Shown here in pieces: positions 14,831 to 28,596 of a DNA stretch of 64,000 nucleotides. The notes under the pieces are model-generated. The model saw only the letters and a program-made list of their open reading frames with translations, was not told the DNA's origin and did not search any database. The position numbers and the translations under genes were made by a program. This stretch comes from Dicaeum eximium. Its lineage: Eukaryota > Chordata > Aves > Passeriformes > Dicaeidae. The stretch covers positions 124,001 to 188,000 of the forward strand of contig VWZP01008548.1 in NCBI GenBank assembly GCA_013396995.1, read 5' to 3'. Every line of letters starts with the position of its first letter. Positions within the stretch are counted from its first letter, which is position 1.

Positions 14831-17800
14831 ACCATTTCATTATAACTTACCAATTCCATAGGAAAAAACAAATCTATTTTCATTGTGCCTCGTTCCAAAG
14901 TAATAACGTAAACTTCCTACACTCATAGCTGATTTTTACATGAAAAATTTAGCTTTACAAATTTCAGGAAAACAGTTTGGGTTGAATCTCTAACAAGATG
15001 CATGCTGTTATTTAGAAATAAAACAGAAGCTTACAATATTTGCATTTATTGGCTGCCAGAGCAGAATTTTACTTATCTGAACCTCCTGACCATATATTGC
15101 AGTTTATATGCTGGCATTAGCAACTATTATTTTTCAGGACAGTAAGCAATGTTTCCTTACTCCCTGTGAAAAATAAACCATGACCCACAAGAAAATCTTC
15201 AAACAACCACACCATACAAAAGGGTCATTAATGCAATTCTTGAGTTCATGCTTTTGACTTTTACAAATCCTACAATCTCTAGTGACTGCTGATTCCTGTG
15301 GAGCAAATTCTCAAAAAAAAAAAAAACCCAAAAACCTAAATTATGCACTGGTTTGGCAAGAAAAGCCTTTTAATGTAGTTATTTTTCTTTTGTGGCATGG
15401 AGAGAAATTACTTGATTAAAAGGGCATGGTTAAGAAAGAAATAAAACAAACAAAAAAACCCAACCAAATAGAGACAACTCCCCGAAAGAAGAAAACACAA
15501 AATAAGGAGAGACAGACCAGAAGAAATTAGAAGCTGAGCTTTCCCCTTACTGGTCCAGTTTGTTCAGCTATGGGAAAGATGGTATTGCAGTAAAGAGTAA
15601 TGGGCACAAGAGGCAGGCAATGCCTGCTACTGTGGCTTTTGGGAGGTAAAGACTCACAGACAAAATCTATTTAATGTGTCCTTGTAAGAAACCACTAAGG
15701 TTTCTAGATTTGGTAGTAAAAAAAGCAGTTTCACTGAGGTTGCTGCAACTGCTGCCAGTAAATATTAATCACAACTTGGTTGCTATCAACTAAGTAAACT
15801 ACATGCACAAATCTTTAAAATAAAGTTAAAACTGTGTATTATTTTTGGCACTTTCAGTTACTTTGCTGAGATTTTTAATGTCATTTGAATGTTAAATCCA
15901 TTCCAGTGTTTTTTCACAGATTAAACAACATTTTTCAATGATAAATTTAAGGCTTTAGCAAACTGAAGGGGTAGGATTTCTGACAAAAAGAGCTTCACTT
16001 ATTTATGCTACAGAGGTGTCTGTCTGGGGACAAGTTAGGGTCCTTCATGGTCATTTCAGAGAAATAGAAAACTCCTGAGTGAAAGGTTTTCATAAAGCCA
16101 GCTGGTTAGAGATGTTCAAAAAATGAAGCAATAAAGTAGATATTCAGTAAATAACAAGCATTTTTACACATACCATCTCTTTCAAGGAGACTAAACTCAG
16201 CACATCTGGGCAATCAGTTTTAAATTTCAACTTTAGTCCCAGATCAGGTGAAGGATATCAAAAAGCAATAATGAGAAGAAGGCATTTTTCCTTAGTGTTT
16301 TTTCTCTCTGTAATGGATTTGTAAGGTACTATTTGAAAATCATTGTTTTATTTCTAAGTTACATTAATACTAAAAATAGAAAGGTCAAAACCATGAAAGG
16401 CAAAGTTGGCTGTTCAAAAATCAGATTATTCACATGCATTTTTCTTCAAGTCGGACTTTGATGAAACAATACAAGGATACCAAAGATGCTCTCATTACCA
16501 GTACCCCAAACACTGGTCAATGTACTTAACAGTTTGTTACGTTGGGTTTTTTTAATTTTCTTAAGCAAGCTCGTTCTTTGTTTTTCTTTTTCTTTTTCTT
16601 TGTAATTGTTATTTAAATTTTTTTTGGAAAATTGCTTTGGTTTGAAATAACTGAGCACTGGGACTCCAGAATAATGGAGGTCCAGGCATGCTTGGAAACC
16701 AGCCAGGTGCCACAATTTTCACCTAAACAGCTTGCTGAGCAGGTCAGCAACTTGAGGACTGTGATACTGCTGAGTATGAAACTAGAAACTAGTTACTGAG
16801 AGGCTATAAATCACAACTAAAATTTAGGGCCTACTAAAGAGATTAAGAAAAAGAAGCATGTGATGCTTTTGGCATCCACAGTGCAATAGGGACATTGCTT
16901 ATAAAGGAAAAATTGTTAGAGCATTAAGGCTTTTTTCGCCAAGACAAACCCAGTACTGTAGTTTGCTTTGTGGTTTATAAAGTCTCTGCTTTGTGGTTTA
17001 TAAAACCTGATGACCGAAGTCAGGAAGCAGTCCAAACAAATATTCCAGGGTTAGGCAAGTACTTCAAAAGTTTCTGGAGCTGATGGGGGAAATGTTATAT
17101 GAAAGGAAAAAAAAAAACCAAGTAACTACTGCAAAGACATGCTGGTATAGTTCTAAATGCTGAGAATGAGGCAATTTTTATTTCCCTGAAAGATATCTGA
17201 AAATATGAAAACAGTTTTATCTGGATTTATGAGCGTGTATATTTATAGATATATCTTCATATAGGATGTAGAAAGAAGTCAGTTAAATGCCAAAGATTGG
17301 ACCAGCCATAATAATAGTGATGCTACTGTTCAGAATTATTATAAGAATACACAGATAAGAAGAAATAAACACAGAGTATATCTGCACTGTTAAATAAATG
17401 AGATTAGGGAGCAAACTGGAGCACCAGCCATTGCAACTGCAGGAGTGTCTGCAGCATTCTAACAGCTCTCAGCAGGACTCAACCCCAGCACAGCTCTGTG
17501 AGAGACTGAGGAAAAGATTATTGGTTCACAAAACTCAAGTGTGTGTTTGGGGGTTGCAGGGCAAGGCACTCACTGAGCAAGGACCATGGATGTGCAAGCA
17601 CACAGGGCTGTTCATGGCAGGGTTCCTTCCTAAAATTAACATGAATGTCACCACAGTGGTGCCCTGTGCTGCTCCCTTATCAGCACTTCTCCAGAAGGCT
17701 TACATGGTATCCTAAAACAGCCTTAGCATTCCTGAGGACCAGGTATGCCCAACCTGAAATTCAACATGCACCCTTTGTTTCATGCTACAAACCCCCTCTT

Positions 17801-20081
17801 TGATGGTTTGCAGCACCTTCAGATGAGTTCAGAACATCCTGAGCTGTTACTAATGCCTTGTCCAGGAGTATCAGATGGGGCTCTAAGGAAACCCACAGGT
17901 CAACACTGTGTGGAGTGGACAGAGCCAGTCTGCTCCACAGGGACACAGTCCCAAATTACACATGTATGAACCATGCTGCAGGACTTTTTTGTGTAAATTA
18001 TTTATTTATTTATTCCTGTGTGAATATATGATAGAGGATACAGTTGTTCACAAGCAAGAGTAAAAAATGTTCTACTCTGTTTATGACTGACAATATTCAC
18101 TGCACAACTCAATAGTATTAAAAAAAAAACCAACAAAAAACAAACAAAACCAAATACATAGAAACACACAACATTTACGGCAACAGAACCCTGATCACTA
18201 CTTAGTTTTAGACAAATAAATTAGGAGGCCTTGAGTTACTCATCCCAAGCAGTGGAAAAGGTCTGATGCAGCCCCATATTTCTGGGCAAGATACTTGAGA
18301 ATTCTTGAGAACTGAGAGCTTGAGAGAGCAAATCAGTGAGAATGTGTGAGAAATGTAACAGAACGGCAGAGGAAGCAAAATTTATGTTTGAAATGCTGAA
18401 CAATACAGCGAGGTGTTGATAGCCTGCAGAAAGAAAAAACACCCTTACAAACCTGCTAAGTGAACTGCTGTGATCTTTTTCTCTCAGTAGCTGGATATGA
18501 GAAAAAAAATATATGTTTAGATGATAAATTGAAAACAAGAGCACCAGACCAAAGTTTGTGAAATGCTGTAGGAAATTTTAAACAGTTTTTGTTCTATCCA
18601 CTTTTCTAATAAACTTGCTCTTCTTACTTTTGCTTGAAACTTTCAAGACCGGAATGTCTTATCATCATTCCCATATATTTCCACGTTATTTCTTTTCCCT
18701 GCAACATAAGTAAACAAAAAACTCACAACTAAAATCCCTCAAGAAGTACAGAGTATATACACAGGCAAGATTTTGACTTTTAAGATTATTTTTAGATTTA
18801 TTATCCTTCTATTTGTTACCTACTTCACATTTTTTAATTTCATATTAATCTGACAGTTCTTTAGATACTTCTTGAGCAATGAAACTCAAATTAATCCTTA
18901 TGTACCACAATTTGGCTTGCTTCCCCAGGAAAAGAGGTAACAGTATTCCACCATAAAGCCTTTTAAAGGATTATGTTTCTAATTATTTTTTAAAAAATAA
19001 ATAAAACCTTGATGTAAAAGGAGAGCCTAAGGAAATATATAAAACAACACTTCAGTTTTTACCTTCACATCACTTCACAAGAAGTACCAAATCCTACTTT
19101 AAAGAAGAAAGGAGGAGGAGGAAGAGAATCCTACACAACTGATAAATTAAACTTCTTGACTTAAAACCTTTGTTAAATGGATGATTAAACAATAAAGCAT
19201 TATACAAAGAATGTGTGTTGTGGGTGTGATGAGGGGGTGTAAGTGAAGGACAACTGAAGTACTTCAGTGGAAAACAAGAGTAAAAATAGCTGTATTCCAT
19301 CATTTCTCCCAATCACAGTGATTTGATATCAAATAAAAAACATACAGTAGCTCCTCTTCTACAATAGTCACTATATGCACAAAGACATATATTTCAGGAC
19401 ACATGGGATTAGATTTTGATGTTTATCCTCTTATTGCTAAAAGAAGCAACTAACTCCCACAAAGCCTTTTTTTTTTTTTAACTTACAGCTGGTTTACTAG
19501 TGCATTATGGGGGGGGAACAAACTACATAAAATTCTCTTTAACCTTCATAAACATTACCAAATATAGACTACAGGGATTCTGATGAAATAAAAAGAATTT
19601 TCAAGTCTAGCACCATGTGATCATTTTGATAAGTTACGGAAGTCTCATTGAGTTCAACAATTTTAATCTTTCTATAAAAATTTCAAGAGCCTTTCAGCTT
19701 GGTCAGGCCTTAAAGGGTTTCACACTTCACTCTTATCAGCTTAAGGGAGCTGCTCAGGTATGTCAAATGAAGATTTGGGCATTCATTGCTATATATTCAG
19801 GCAGATTAAAATAGTGATAGGCTATTTTAGGTAGCTATATACAAAGAATATACATCTGAAATAGATGAGATTAGTGAATATGCCACTGTTAATGATGGAA
19901 AACTTCTGCAAAAATGTTGGGATCCAGGGCACAGAGAATATCTCTCTGCCTGTTTTAAGAAATTCTGAACCTCAGCAGAACACTGCTTTTAACCTTCGTC
20001 CCTGGAAAAAATTGCCAAAACTTTGGGATGAGTTAGAGCACACAGGATTTTAATATATGGCAGTAGTAGTTTTTTACACAG
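14831..20081. other. AT-rich non-coding stretch
   Basis: Apart from the GC-richer block at 17.4-18.0 kb there are only A-rich tracts (15313, 17106, 18120) and a duplicated CTTTGTGGTTTATAAA (16965-17002). Confidence 0.55.
17390..17980. other. GC-richer unannotated block
   Basis: The composition differs from the AT-rich surroundings. Two plus-strand open frames (17398-17715 and 17745-17969) do not look like protein. No element landmarks were recognised. It may be an old, unrecognised repeat. Confidence 0.3.
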
Positions 20082-20569
20082 TGTATCATAGAGTGTAGAA
20101 ATTAGGGTTTTAGGATTTTAATATGAGAGGGAATAGGACAAGATGGTGGAATTTGGGTGTCGCCCCTTCTTCCTTCTTGTCCCTTTTCACCTCCATTTCT
20201 TGTAGTACTTGTTGTAGAAGACTATTGGTTAGTGTGAGTAATAGTGTGGAAGTTACGTGTATGGGTTAGTGGGAGTTTTTGGTAGAAAAGTAGAAACAAA
20301 GTACGTATTAGAAGATAATTGGGTAAAATATCTTTAAAAGGCCTTGGTTTTGGGTGCTCAGGGTCCATTTTGTGCCTCGCCTTTCGCATGCTAAGTCTGG
20401 TGCAGAAGGTGTGCTGAACTTAAGATAAGAATAAACAAAACCCTGAAGACCAAGAAAAACAGTGTCCAGCTCGTTCTTCACCCCTGGAAAAGAACTCAGC
20501 AGGGGAGCTCCCTCCAAAGAGCCCTAGGGGTTGGGCTCCCATCCTTGTTGTGACCAAGAAAAAACCACA
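20082..20569 (+). mobile_element. Solo LTR of a second endogenous retrovirus family
   Basis: A 488-bp block starts TGTATCATAGAGTGTAGAA and ends AAAAAACCACA. An AATAAA at 20430-20435 is followed by AGTGTCCAGCTCGTTCTTCA and CAGCAGGGGAGCTCCCTCC, a layout typical of the R-U5 part of a retroviral LTR. ACACAG precedes it and ACACAA follows it, an imperfect 6-bp duplication, which would fit an ERVK-type rather than an ERVL-type integration. It does not resemble the other four LTRs. The family assignment is inference. Confidence 0.7.
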
Positions 20570-22334
20570 ACACAAAAATGTTAATAAACTTAACGCTCTA
20601 CTGAACATACTTAAAAGGTTGACATGCTGTTTTGGCATCTCAGTCTATAGCACTTCAAAATATGCTTTTAATTTTACAGCTTTTTTGAATATGTTATAGA
20701 CAAATGGATTTCCCATTCTATTTTAATAACCTTGCTATAACAAATCTATAGTCTTTTTCCAGGCACCATTCAGTCACAATTCAGTTGCAATGATGCACTT
20801 CTCAGAAACATGTAAAACCAGGCATGATTCTATATGTCCAAATGTAGTGCATCTCTCTTTACCTTGTAAATGTTTGACACCTTTTAAAGAGTTCCTTTTT
20901 CCACTAAGTAGAGTTGATTGTAAAGGAGGTTAGGACAAGGAATGAACAGTGGAAATGGATAGTTTTGTGCTGCCTTTAGTCAGCTGAAGGGGAACCGTCA
21001 CTTTTGTAACTAGGTCTCCTGATACATGAAAGGTTGACTGGAGAAGGTAACCTTGACTTACTATTTGTGATTAAAATACTATGTATATTTACAGTTCTTT
21101 AGTTATAATTTCCCTTTGTGTTTAAACCTCGTGATAAGGACAGATGTAACTCTCCAGAGTTCATGGTATACTTAGTTGAAAGACGACTTTCACCTTGTTT
21201 TATTTATCTTATGTCTTGGGTGTAGAACCTCTACAATTCCCTTGAAAGGAAATATAAGACTCCAGTTTTAGAGGCTGAAAGAATAGATATATCACATATA
21301 TCAGTACAGATACAACAGATTTTCTACGCTTACACTTCATAGTCTCTTTTTTCTTTTTTTTTTTTTTAAGAAAAGATAAAAAGCCATCTAGTTAAACAGC
21401 TTAGAGTACAGTGATGTGAAAAATCCCTCAAAATGCAGTTTTGATGTATTTTTCTTTCTGTACATCTGCTCAAATTCCAAGTCACAATGAAGAACCTATA
21501 AAAATTATAAGTCAATGGGAGAGACATTCATAAGTGTTAAAGCACTGCTGAATCAGTATTTTCACTACAGATATCTTATGGATAAGAAAGTATAGCAGTT
21601 ATAGTTGCAATTTCCCAAGTGGGACGTGGGAACTTATGGGCAACAAATAAAAGCAAGAAGACAGCCCAGGCCTGTTTCCTGTAGATTGTTATATTCATGC
21701 TTTGTTCAAACCTCACAAAGAATGGAGGGTGAACCTGGCCTTTGCTGATGTCAATTGAAAAGTTTTGTCATTTACTTGAAAGGTTCAGAATTACTTATCA
21801 TCTTTCTATTCTTTTTGGTTTTAAAAGAATCTTTCCAGTAAGGAAGCAAAACCTTTTTTTTTGTCTGAAGATGGCCCTAAGCTAAGTCAAAGAGAGGACA
21901 TCTATAGTACTCATTAATTTATTGGATTTGTTGAGCCTGAAACCAATATATAAAACTTTAAAGTGGTCATTACTTCTGACTTCTGTAGCTAGCAGGAAGT
22001 AAGACCAAGAAGTTTCTCTGAGGAAGAAGAAAAGATGACTCTCAGTGAAAAGAAAAATAATGGAAAAGAAGTGTGTAGAAGAAGAAAAATAAAATCCAGA
22101 CAGGTTTTTTTTGGGGGGGGGGTTTGGTTTTTTTTCCCTCTCAGGATAGAATATTATTAACTGTGCTATGTTGAAATTAACAATACTTTCCAACCTTTCC
22201 GATATTTTCCTGTAGTCTGGTAGAACTTTTATTTTTTCCTAAGTTTTCAGTAATTTTTCATGAATATTCAAATTCATTATACATATTTCATTATACATTA
22301 AAAATAAAATAGATACCATCTTAAAACTGGCTGG

Positions 22335-22945
22335 TTATGAGCCAGCAGTATGACCAGGTGGCTAAGAAGGCCAAAGAAATCCGACCTGTGTGAAAAATAA
22401 TCTAGCAGGACCAGGGAAGTGATTGTTCCTCTGCACTCAGCACTGATCACACCCTGAGCAATGTAATGTAGTAGTAGTGGTGCAGTTCTGGGTCCTCCAA
22501 CTCAAAAAAGACCTTGAGGTGCTGGAGCTTGTCAAGAAAAGGGTTTAGAGAGTGAGTCCTGTGAGGAGCAGCTGAGGGAGCTGGGTCTGTTAAACCTGGA
22601 GAGGAGGAGACTCAGAGGTGACCTTATTGCTCTCTACAGCTCCCGAAAGGAGGCTGTAGCCAGGTGGAGGCTGGCCTCTGCTCCCAGGCAACCAGAGACA
22701 GAACAAGAGGACATAGTCTTAAGCTTACCAGAGGAGGTTCAAGTCGGACATGAGGAAGAATTTCTTCATTGTGAGGGTGGTTAAGCACTGGAATGGGCTG
22801 TACAGGGAAGCGGTGGAATCACCATCCATGGAAGTATTCAAGAAACCCCAGGATGTGGTACTTACTGCTATGGACTAGTTGGCATGGTGGTGTTTGGTCT
22901 AACATTGGACTCCATAATTTTGGAGTAACTTTTCTTACCTCTACA
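22335..22945 (+). mobile_element. CR1 LINE, 5'-truncated 3' end
   Basis: The segment follows the avian CR1 3' region closely. Recognisable pieces are AGCAGGACCAGGGAAGTGAT, GAGGAGCAGCTGAGGGAGCT, CCTGGAGAGGAGGAGACTCA and GGAAGAATTTCTTCATTGTG, ending near the GTTGGACTC...TTTTGGAG motif. It keeps only the end of ORF2 and the 3' untranslated region, so it cannot move. It is moderately diverged and in plus orientation. Confidence 0.93.
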
Positions 22946-23398
22946 TCATCCCAAATCTACATGCAATTTGCATACTACTTCAGACTATGAAGTTTTCTTC
23001 TGAAACACTGGAGTGATACTGGACAGACAAACTGATGCAAAACATTGCCCCTTTACCTCAGGGATGTCTGATGAACTAGAAGAACCCATGGAGCTTGGAA
23101 AATTGGTTCCCATAGGAACGACTTCTGCCATCTTTTACCTTATTTTTTCCATCTTTTTTATTGTGTCTGACAACTTGGTTACAGAGAGTTTCTCTAGACA
23201 CTGGGCAGAAAAGATGAGTATGTACTGTGCAAATACACACAGTCAGAAATATTCTAATGGAAGATTCACTCTGCCCTTGGTATGATTCTTATAACGAAAT
23301 AGAAAATACATGTTTAAGGTATCTTTCCCACACTCAATCTCAACAAGAACCTCACAATCTCAGCATGAATTCCTTTTGGCAATAAAAACCAATGAGTT

Positions 23399-23430
23399 TT
23401 ATATATACATAATATATATATATATATATC
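23399..23430. repeat. AT-rich dinucleotide repeat
   Basis: The region holds ATATATACATAATATATATA followed by more TA units, a short imperfect (AT)n tract. Confidence 0.95.
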
Positions 23431-25774
23431 ATTATAACATTTAAACAGTCCCATCTAAGTTCTGCTGTGTTAAATTACATCACAAGTAGAAAGCAAATGG
23501 ATGATTCAAGATCAAGCACACAAAAGTAAGCAGCTAAAGATTTGCAAGGGACAACAATGAAATTATCAACCTAATTCTTCCTAATACCAGCCTCACAAAC
23601 TTATCTTAAATCTGTGCAGGAGCTGTACGCAAAATACATAAAAATGCAAGAACCATGGTGGGATTAATGACTGCTTTTTCTGCAGAGAACGCATATTCTT
23701 CAAAAGAACCAGGCTGACACACTGGAGTAGGAAGAAGTATCTCTTAAATTGTTTGAGTTGCCATAAAGAGTAATAAATGCTGAGTGAGGCACACCCACAC
23801 ATAGATCACTTTTTGTTTAAAATATTATTTTTCTCTGGAATTTTGTATCTGCTGTTAAAGTAATGGATTCTTCATTTGAACAAGGCTGTCAGATCATTAA
23901 ATATCACTACTCAGAGATAGCCAGGACAAAATACATTGTTGCCTTATCTGCATGGTAAAACAATTTGATACACGTGAAACTATGATTTCCAACCAATCTA
24001 CAAACGAGAAAACTATGGAATAGAATTTTATGAGATAAGGAGTGAAGAATAATGCTTTAAACTATACTCAACAAACACCTTTATGTAAGCTAAATAGCTT
24101 TGTTGCCGAGTGTACTCCTCATATCCTCCTCATTCCCTAATTTCCATTGCTACACAAATCTCTCTAAACCCATTAATTGTTTCCAAAAGAAAACCTGAGT
24201 ATGGTTCTGAGCAGAGCTTCATCCAGGGATCATGTGTAGAGACATGACTATATCAGATTTGCTTTCTTTGCCCTGCACAGTTCTAACAAACTTTCCACAG
24301 GTAGTCTGCCGGCAAGCACTCCTGCTTGGCCTCAGGACCCTTCTAAGGAGAGGCCAACCTCACACTCCCTTTTGCACCTTAAAATTTCCATGCTGAGGCC
24401 TGCAGTACACTGTATTTCCATCAGCCTGACCAGAGAAAGCACAAAAAAAAAAAAAGATTGTTTTGTCTTAGGGTGACAGAGGCATTACAGAGAGCCAGAA
24501 CTGTGTGCTATGTAGCATGGATATGGTCAGTCTGGCCTGGGAGGAGGTAGCCATGAGTGATGCCCTGCACATGAGCCATTCTGCACTGCTTGGAATGGGA
24601 TCAGCCCCTTGGGGTGAGTGCAGGTGCAGCCAACTGCAAGAAATGAATCCAAGGTGAAAGCAGCACTATAAAGTGTGGCAGCTGAAACAAGATTTCTGCT
24701 ACCTGCTCTATTTGAAATCCTACCATGAAAGTCTTCCATCTCCTTGAAATTCTGGACATTTTCTGTTTAGATGTAAATATTCATGCCTGTACTAAACATC
24801 ACTATAGTCTACACCTCAGCTGCACACACTTAGAAAAAGAAAACAAAAAAAAAAATCCCAAAAAGGCACATAAAGAAACAAAGTCTGCTATATTGCTCTG
24901 CAACTGAAATATCTAAGACACCTTGAAGTAATTCCATCACTGTCTACATTTGAATGATACAGGAGTGTGTCTATAAGCACATACATACACACGGAGAGAA
25001 GATGCAAACCTACCCATCTCATCCTCAAGGTACCTATAAAGCTATCAGATGAGGGGGGTATGAAGTGTAATCAGCCCTGGTTTCTCCTGGCCCATTCACT
25101 TTCAGGAGCAGTGGAAGCCTCATTACTAAAGGAATGCTAAAACATGACAAGACACAAATTTATACCTTCAAAAGCAGCCCAGGTAGAACTCATTACCCTG
25201 ACTTACCCTAAGTGTACGTGTACAATTGGATGCATAGTTACCTGTACTGGAAGAGGATCAGAACAGAATTAAAAAGACGAAATCTTACTGAATGTGTCTG
25301 ATAATAATCTGAACCTGCAAACAAAACCTGTCTGGCATTTTGTAGTATGAAGAACCCAACTAAACCTTTCCCATGCTGTTCCTCAACATGTCTACACCTT
25401 CTCTGCGATAGCTCTCATTTCAAGTCTCAGTGTAGACCATGGCAAAGATCACAAAACCGTTCTCCAGGTCAAAATGAAGCCTCAAGTTCTGCAGGCTTGA
25501 TTTTGTGCCTCTCCCACCAATAAGGACTGCACTATGTGGCATACCCCACGGACCCATTCTTATGGTCCCAGGACCCCCAGGACAGTGACCACATTCAGCA
25601 TTACCAGAAGCATTTTTACTGCTCCACTTTGGGCAGGGAAGCTGCATGTCTTCACTGTGAGTCCCAGTATCTGCAATGCTATTTCTCAAAGATAATGAGT
25701 CAGACAGAACAAACTACAGGACTACAAGGATCAATAACAAAATGAAACACAACCACCAGAAAATAAACCATATG

Positions 25775-25980
25775 AAGGAACACTGAAAGATCTAGTGCCA
25801 TCTACCAAACTGAAAACACCAGGGACATGATCAGTCTCTTCAAGTTCCTCCAGGGTAAAACTATATAAAAGAGAGAAGGGATTTATTTAGTCTAGAAAAT
25901 GGTAAGGATGGGGCATTGGCCAAAAGCAAAGAACAGAAAAGCGATGGAAGTAAATAAGAAAAGGGTATTAACGTAAAGAT
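25775..25980 (+). mobile_element. Possible ancient, highly diverged CR1 fragment
   Basis: The order of weak matches resembles the CR1 3' region: ACACCAGGGACATGATCAGT, then TTCAAGTTCCTCCAGGGTAA, AAGAGAGAAGGGATTTATTT, then GGCATTGGCCAAAAGCAAAG. Similarity is patchy and it could be chance. Confidence 0.35.
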
Positions 25981-27521
25981 CAATTTGTTGCAGAAATAAG
26001 CTCCTTAAGGGCATTTGGTCAAGGCAGTATCACTGTAGCTGCTACTGCAAAGGCTAGATAAATCATTACTTGCAGTGATGTGACATGGTTCTGCAAGGGG
26101 CCGAGGAGCTGCCCAGTCTAATGTATTTTAGCATTATTATCACACAAATACTATCATAGGTACATCTCACTTGCCCCTAGGCTTCATAATTTGTTTATAA
26201 AGCAGGTCTAAAAAAATACCAGAAATGGGAGAGACACTATTAATTTCCATGTTCAGCTGTTTATGTTTTTAACATCTCAAGAATTAACTTATATTTTTAG
26301 CATCTCATTGAAATATTGCCACAAGTCCAATTTTACAGCAGCTTGTTATGCCCAAGAATTGAACAATTTATCAACACCAGCTAGATGATAACCGCAAATG
26401 TCGTTGTTTTAAAGTAACTTTTTTGGAGCATGTCTATTTCTTATGAAGCTCATATCTTCGCAAAAAGTTTTTTTTTATTTTATTTTAATGCTTCTGAGAA
26501 GTGGCAAAAAATGACTATAGAAGTATAAACTGTTAAAGAACAACTATTAAGAAGGAAACTATTTTCCTTATTTGTGGATAAATATCTGTAGATGAGCCAT
26601 TACTTCAACAACAAATTTTTGAATGAAACAAAAGGGAAATCTGAAACCACTGAAGTCCTGATTAACATATATGAATTTCTTATTTTAAAAAAGACAATCA
26701 CAAAATTCCTTTGACATTAACAAGATCAGTATTTCATTAAATTTAATGAACATCATTTCCCATGAGTGTACAGATTAAAATGATAGGATTAAATAAACAA
26801 AAACCAGATTGTGTAATGCTATGAATTTATGCTCCTATTAACAGCTAAATCTATTGTGTTGAATAGGCTATTAAACAGATCTAACCAACATTTAAGTGTT
26901 GTGCATTCTTTTGCACAAAGTGTAATTTCAAATGCACTTTCTTGGTTATAGTGATAAGAAATGACATGGAATAGAGATCAAATGAAAATGTCCACATGCC
27001 AAGCCATTATTACACAACCACAAAGGTAACACAACTGCCTGGACTGTAACTGTGCTGTGTTAGTATGAGAGCAAACCTTATTTACAGACTCCAGAGCCTG
27101 TAAAAGCCTGGTACCAGCAGCTAATAACTAACAGCACAATGCCATGGGGCTAGCTAGGATCATTGAAGACCATATTTGGGGACTTTTCACAAAGTTGATA
27201 GATGAGGTTTGCTTTCTTTCTACTAAACATAAGGGTTTACACTGCCTTCAAAGCAATATTTACTTCATCACTTCTCCATGGTGCACTACAAGAATATAGC
27301 AAGAACTACTTTTTCAGCCTTTGAAATTATACATTATGATCACTTCTCAGCAACAAGGTCATGTAGGAAGACCAGGAAAATAATTGTCCCCAAAACTCAT
27401 GTTTAAGTAGTCATTACCCTAGATACTGTGAACTGAAAGAAAATTTGATTTTTTGTGCTCTTTGTGTACACTTACAAACAAGTACCATACTCTTTAATCT
27501 TGAGTCAGGTTTTAATGTTTG

Positions 27522-28052
27522 TGTCCTGGCTGCAGTTAAGGCAGAGTTAATTTCTTCCCAGTGGCTGTTACAGCACTGTGTTTTGGATTCAGGATGAGAA
27601 TGGTGTCAATAACACACTGATGTTTTGATTTTTGCTAAGTGGTGTTTATACTAAGTCAGAGACTTTCTTCTTGTCTCATGCTCTACCAGTGAGGAGGAAA
27701 GCAAAAGAAACTGGGAGGAAGCACAGCTGGGACAGGAGACCTGAACTGACCAAAGGGATATTCCACAGCACAGAGCATCGTGCCCACTGCATGAACTGGG
27801 AGGAGTTACCTGGAAGGGCAGCCAGTCTGGGTTTGGGATGGGCAGCTCTGGCATCAGTCAGTAGGTTGTGAGCACTTTCACTGTTCATCACTTCTATGTT
27901 TACTTTTGTTATCATTATTATTATTTAACATTATTATTGTATTTTACATTATTTTCAATTATTAAACTGTCCTTAACATACAAGTTTTACTTTGATCCTC
28001 TCTCCCATTCCACTGGGGTGGGGGAGGTGGGGGTGTGTGTGGTTAAACCACA
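27522..28052 (+). mobile_element. Solo LTR, avian ERVL type
   Basis: It starts TGTCCTGGCTGCAGTTAAGG and ends GGTTAAACCACA, so it has TG...CA ends. Characteristic internal parts are TGTGTTTTGGATTCAGGATG, AACACACTGATGTTTTGATT, GACCAAAGGGATATTCCA, an AT-rich run with ATTAAACTGTCC (poly(A) signal region) and CCACTGGGGTGGGGGAGG. TTTG flanks both ends, a possible 4-bp target duplication. No internal viral genes follow, so it is a solo LTR. Confidence 0.92.
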
Positions 28053-28398
28053 TTTGTGTCTTTAGGTGGTCCAGATAATTTCTACAGGTGTAAAGCACTA
28101 ACTTGGTCTCAAAGAAAGCATTCGTTACAATCTCTTTTCCTAAATGCATTTTAGAAATTTAATACAAAGTAATGTAAACAAAAGTGTATGGAACCTAGAT
28201 GCTGGAAATAAATAATGTATCCTGGATATAGTAAATTTGTGACAATAAACTAATGATTCTGTGAAATTAGAAATACTACTAAAAATGAATGTTAGTAAGT
28301 GTTCTTGTTTCCATTCCATGATGGGGGCTTACCTTAAATGAATGTGTGCTGAAGAAATGAACTAGGATTGGTGATTCTAGTTAGTTAATAATTTATAA

Positions 28399-28527
28399 TG
28401 TGTGTGTTTTGGTTTGGTTTTTTTTCCCTTTTTTGTTTGTTTGGTTGGTTTGGGCTTATTTTTTTGTTGTTTGTTTTTCAGCTTTTTTTGATTGGTTGGT
28501 TGTTTTTTCTGTTTTGTTGTTTCAGGT
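28399..28527. repeat. T/G-rich low-complexity tract between two LTRs
   Basis: About 130 bp are made almost entirely of TTTG, TTGG and T-run units. It fills part of the gap between the LTRs at 27.5 and 28.6 kb and has no coding or promoter signal I can recognise. A long open frame on the plus strand here is a composition artefact. Confidence 0.9.
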
Positions 28528-28596
28528 GTCTTCCAGAAGAAAAAACTGGCAAACTTCTTTTCTTGGGAAAAGAAGAAATAAAAGTTGTCCTACTTT

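Larger units (their letters stand above)
20570..27521. other. Non-coding stretch with CR1 insertions
   Basis: Outside the CR1 at 22.3 kb, the possible CR1 at 25.8 kb and the (AT)n at 23.4 kb, no element was recognised. Sequence at 24.2-24.7 and 25.4-25.7 kb is more GC-rich and may be diverged repeat, but I found no landmark. Confidence 0.5.

Noticed and set aside
14493..14831. 112-codon plus-strand and overlapping minus-strand open frames
   Set aside because: Both strands are open because of local composition, with no splice sites or motifs.
23013..23285. 90-codon plus-strand open frame with a hydrophobic segment
   Set aside because: It starts from a non-ATG codon just past a CR1 end. No splice pairs and no family resemblance.
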